Of a DNA stretch of 64,000 nt, positions 62,601-64,000 are shown one piece after another (position 1 is the stretch's first letter; every line of letters begins with the position of its first letter). Source of the stretch: Coriaria nepalensis. Taxonomy: Eukaryota; Streptophyta; Magnoliopsida; Cucurbitales; Coriariaceae. The notes under the pieces are model-generated. The model did not search any database, was not told the DNA's origin, and worked only from the letters and a program-made list of their open reading frames with translations. The position numbers and the translations under genes were made by a program. Where the stretch lies: positions 11,050,501 to 11,114,500 of the forward strand of contig CP114486.1 in assembly GCA_027186245.1 (NCBI GenBank), read 5' to 3'.

Positions 62601-64000
62601 GTTGTCTTTAGATATAAAATTTATACATTTATCATATCACCAAAATAAACATATGACGTATACAAACAACACACAAAAGTTATTTATGAACCGCAATATT
62701 TTTAAATGAATTATTTATAGAGTTCACTTGAAACTAATTCATATGGATTTCATAAGTGTAATTTTTTTTTTTATCAAAGCTATATTGCATGTAAGCAATC
62801 TAGAATATTAAATTCCAAAAATAAGAAGCAAGATGTGGTTCAATCACAATCAAAATAATTAGTCAAAGAAATCACATACATTCATTAGCTTAGGAAATTG
62901 AACACATAAAATGAATGAAACACTTCGGTTGAAATGGGCAACATAGAGAATTAGTTTTAATATCAGATAAGTTTAATTCATTAAGAGAGTCCAAGTCCAT
63001 TATTTCATCTCCCTTTTGGGCAGAGAATACATGTTATAGGTCTTCCCTATCATGAAGTGAAATAATAATGGTTCTTAACGTACAAAAATCTATCCACTTT
63101 GGTTAGATAAACTCTCTAAGCCAATATACCTCATACCCTTATACTTCATGAGTCTTCAATTAAAGCACACAATAACCTCCTTGGCCAGGAAATTATATGC
63201 ATTAACTAAGGGTTATCTGCGTACTTGAATGTTGAGATAATACTCATGAATATTAATGAATGACATGTTTTAATAATTTGACATTCACATCAACCCATAA
63301 AGACTACCCAGCCAAATATAAACACAAAATGTCTAAAAACTATATGCATACTAAACCTTATGTATGCTCAAGACCATCCAAATAAGATATTAAAACCAAA
63401 ATATACCTCGTAGTCATTAACTCATTAATTGTTGTATTAACTCATCAACTTCCAATCTTGACATAAACAATATAATTATGCATCTATCTTTTAAGGCCGA
63501 GAGATTTGAGGAAACTTACCTCTAAATAGAGATTATACAGAACAATCCAACTCTTGAATCACTATCAAACTTTCATGAAGTTGAATCTCCAATACATGCA
63601 CTCATAAAATAAGGTGAAATTAATATATGAATGAATAATTTAATCTAATTCAATAATTAAAATAAACCAAAATCACATCACCATAATATGCTCATTCACA
63701 TAACTATGATGATAATCACAATGCATCTAATCGAGAAACCTTCATAGGTGTCACTCTCCCATACTTTCAATTATCGCGATTCTAGAGTAACCCTTACCAT
63801 AGAACTGTTAAATTTCATGCACCAACAAAACATTTCTCGACTCAATTTATTTAATTTCATTATATTCAAATTTATTTATATAACCCTTCAACTCACATCG
63901 AGACATTCAATTACCTAATTACAAAATTTCGCTTGATCAAATTCAAGATTATATATGTGGGTCTACAAACACATAAATTCATGTTGCAATACATAATTTT
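56650..64000. other. AT-rich intergenic region with faint repeats
   Basis: No coding exon is supported over more than 7 kb. A 38-codon open frame at 60676-60560 on the - strand looks coding-like but matches nothing I know. From about 61400 the sequence looks like decayed repeat DNA: landmark words near 62374 ('cacaatgaatctctttggg') and 63167 ('cacaataacctccttggcc') recur in similar surroundings. TA and AATT runs lie near 56940-56980 and 57800-57816. Confidence 0.45.

Overview
The window is nuclear DNA of a flowering plant, most likely a eudicot. It is AT-rich, its genes have many short introns with GT-AG borders, it carries plant-specific families (LOB-domain factor, class III peroxidase, CDPK-related kinase, MAPKKK3/5-type kinase, DUF547/leucine-zipper protein), and much of the rest is decayed copia, gypsy and Mutator-like DNA. 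I cannot name the species from sequence alone.

Layout. 1-4365: a copia element on the + strand, broken by a second copia element on the - strand. 7020-9230: LBD36/ASL1-like gene on the - strand, with a 5'-UTR intron. 9800-10560: a GC-richer, promoter-like island with no gene assigned. 13480-14085: a copia LTR fragment. 15073-18731: MAPKKK5-like gene (11 exons) on +. 19072-19145: tRNA-Arg(TCG) on -. 19203-19582: RNase H-like fragment. 21261-21350: an orphan first exon. 21594-27800: gypsy gag, then long copia LTRs with a tandem duplication. 28010-29540: decayed DUF1985 (Ulp1-type MULE) gene on -. 31391-32686: class III peroxidase (4 exons) on +. 33001-39975: a decayed Mutator-like element with DUF1985/Ulp1 on + facing a MULE transposase on -, ending in a hairpin-repeat array. 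40101-42071: phosphoglycerate-mutase-like pseudogene on +. 48317-51859: CDPK-related kinase (11 exons) on +. 52842-56083: DUF547/leucine-zipper protein (9 coding exons) on -. 56650-64000: AT-rich intergenic DNA with faint repeats.

Five protein-coding genes look intact, and exon by exon their reading frames close without a stop: the LBD gene, MAPKKK, peroxidase, CRK and DUF547. They do not form an operon or an obvious pathway; this is ordinary eukaryotic gene spacing with transposons between.

The most unusual structure is a set of imperfect tandem hairpin repeats (units of about 60-82 bp) tied to the DUF1985/Ulp1-type Mutator elements. Two arrays have different stem sequences but the same hairpin layout, and single units between the two genes of the larger element resemble both. 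Other points worth checking are a GC-AG intron in the MAPKKK gene, the loss of catalytic residues in the mutase-like gene, and the orphan exon before the gypsy insertion. All exon borders were read by eye from conserved protein frames and splice signals, without transcript evidence.
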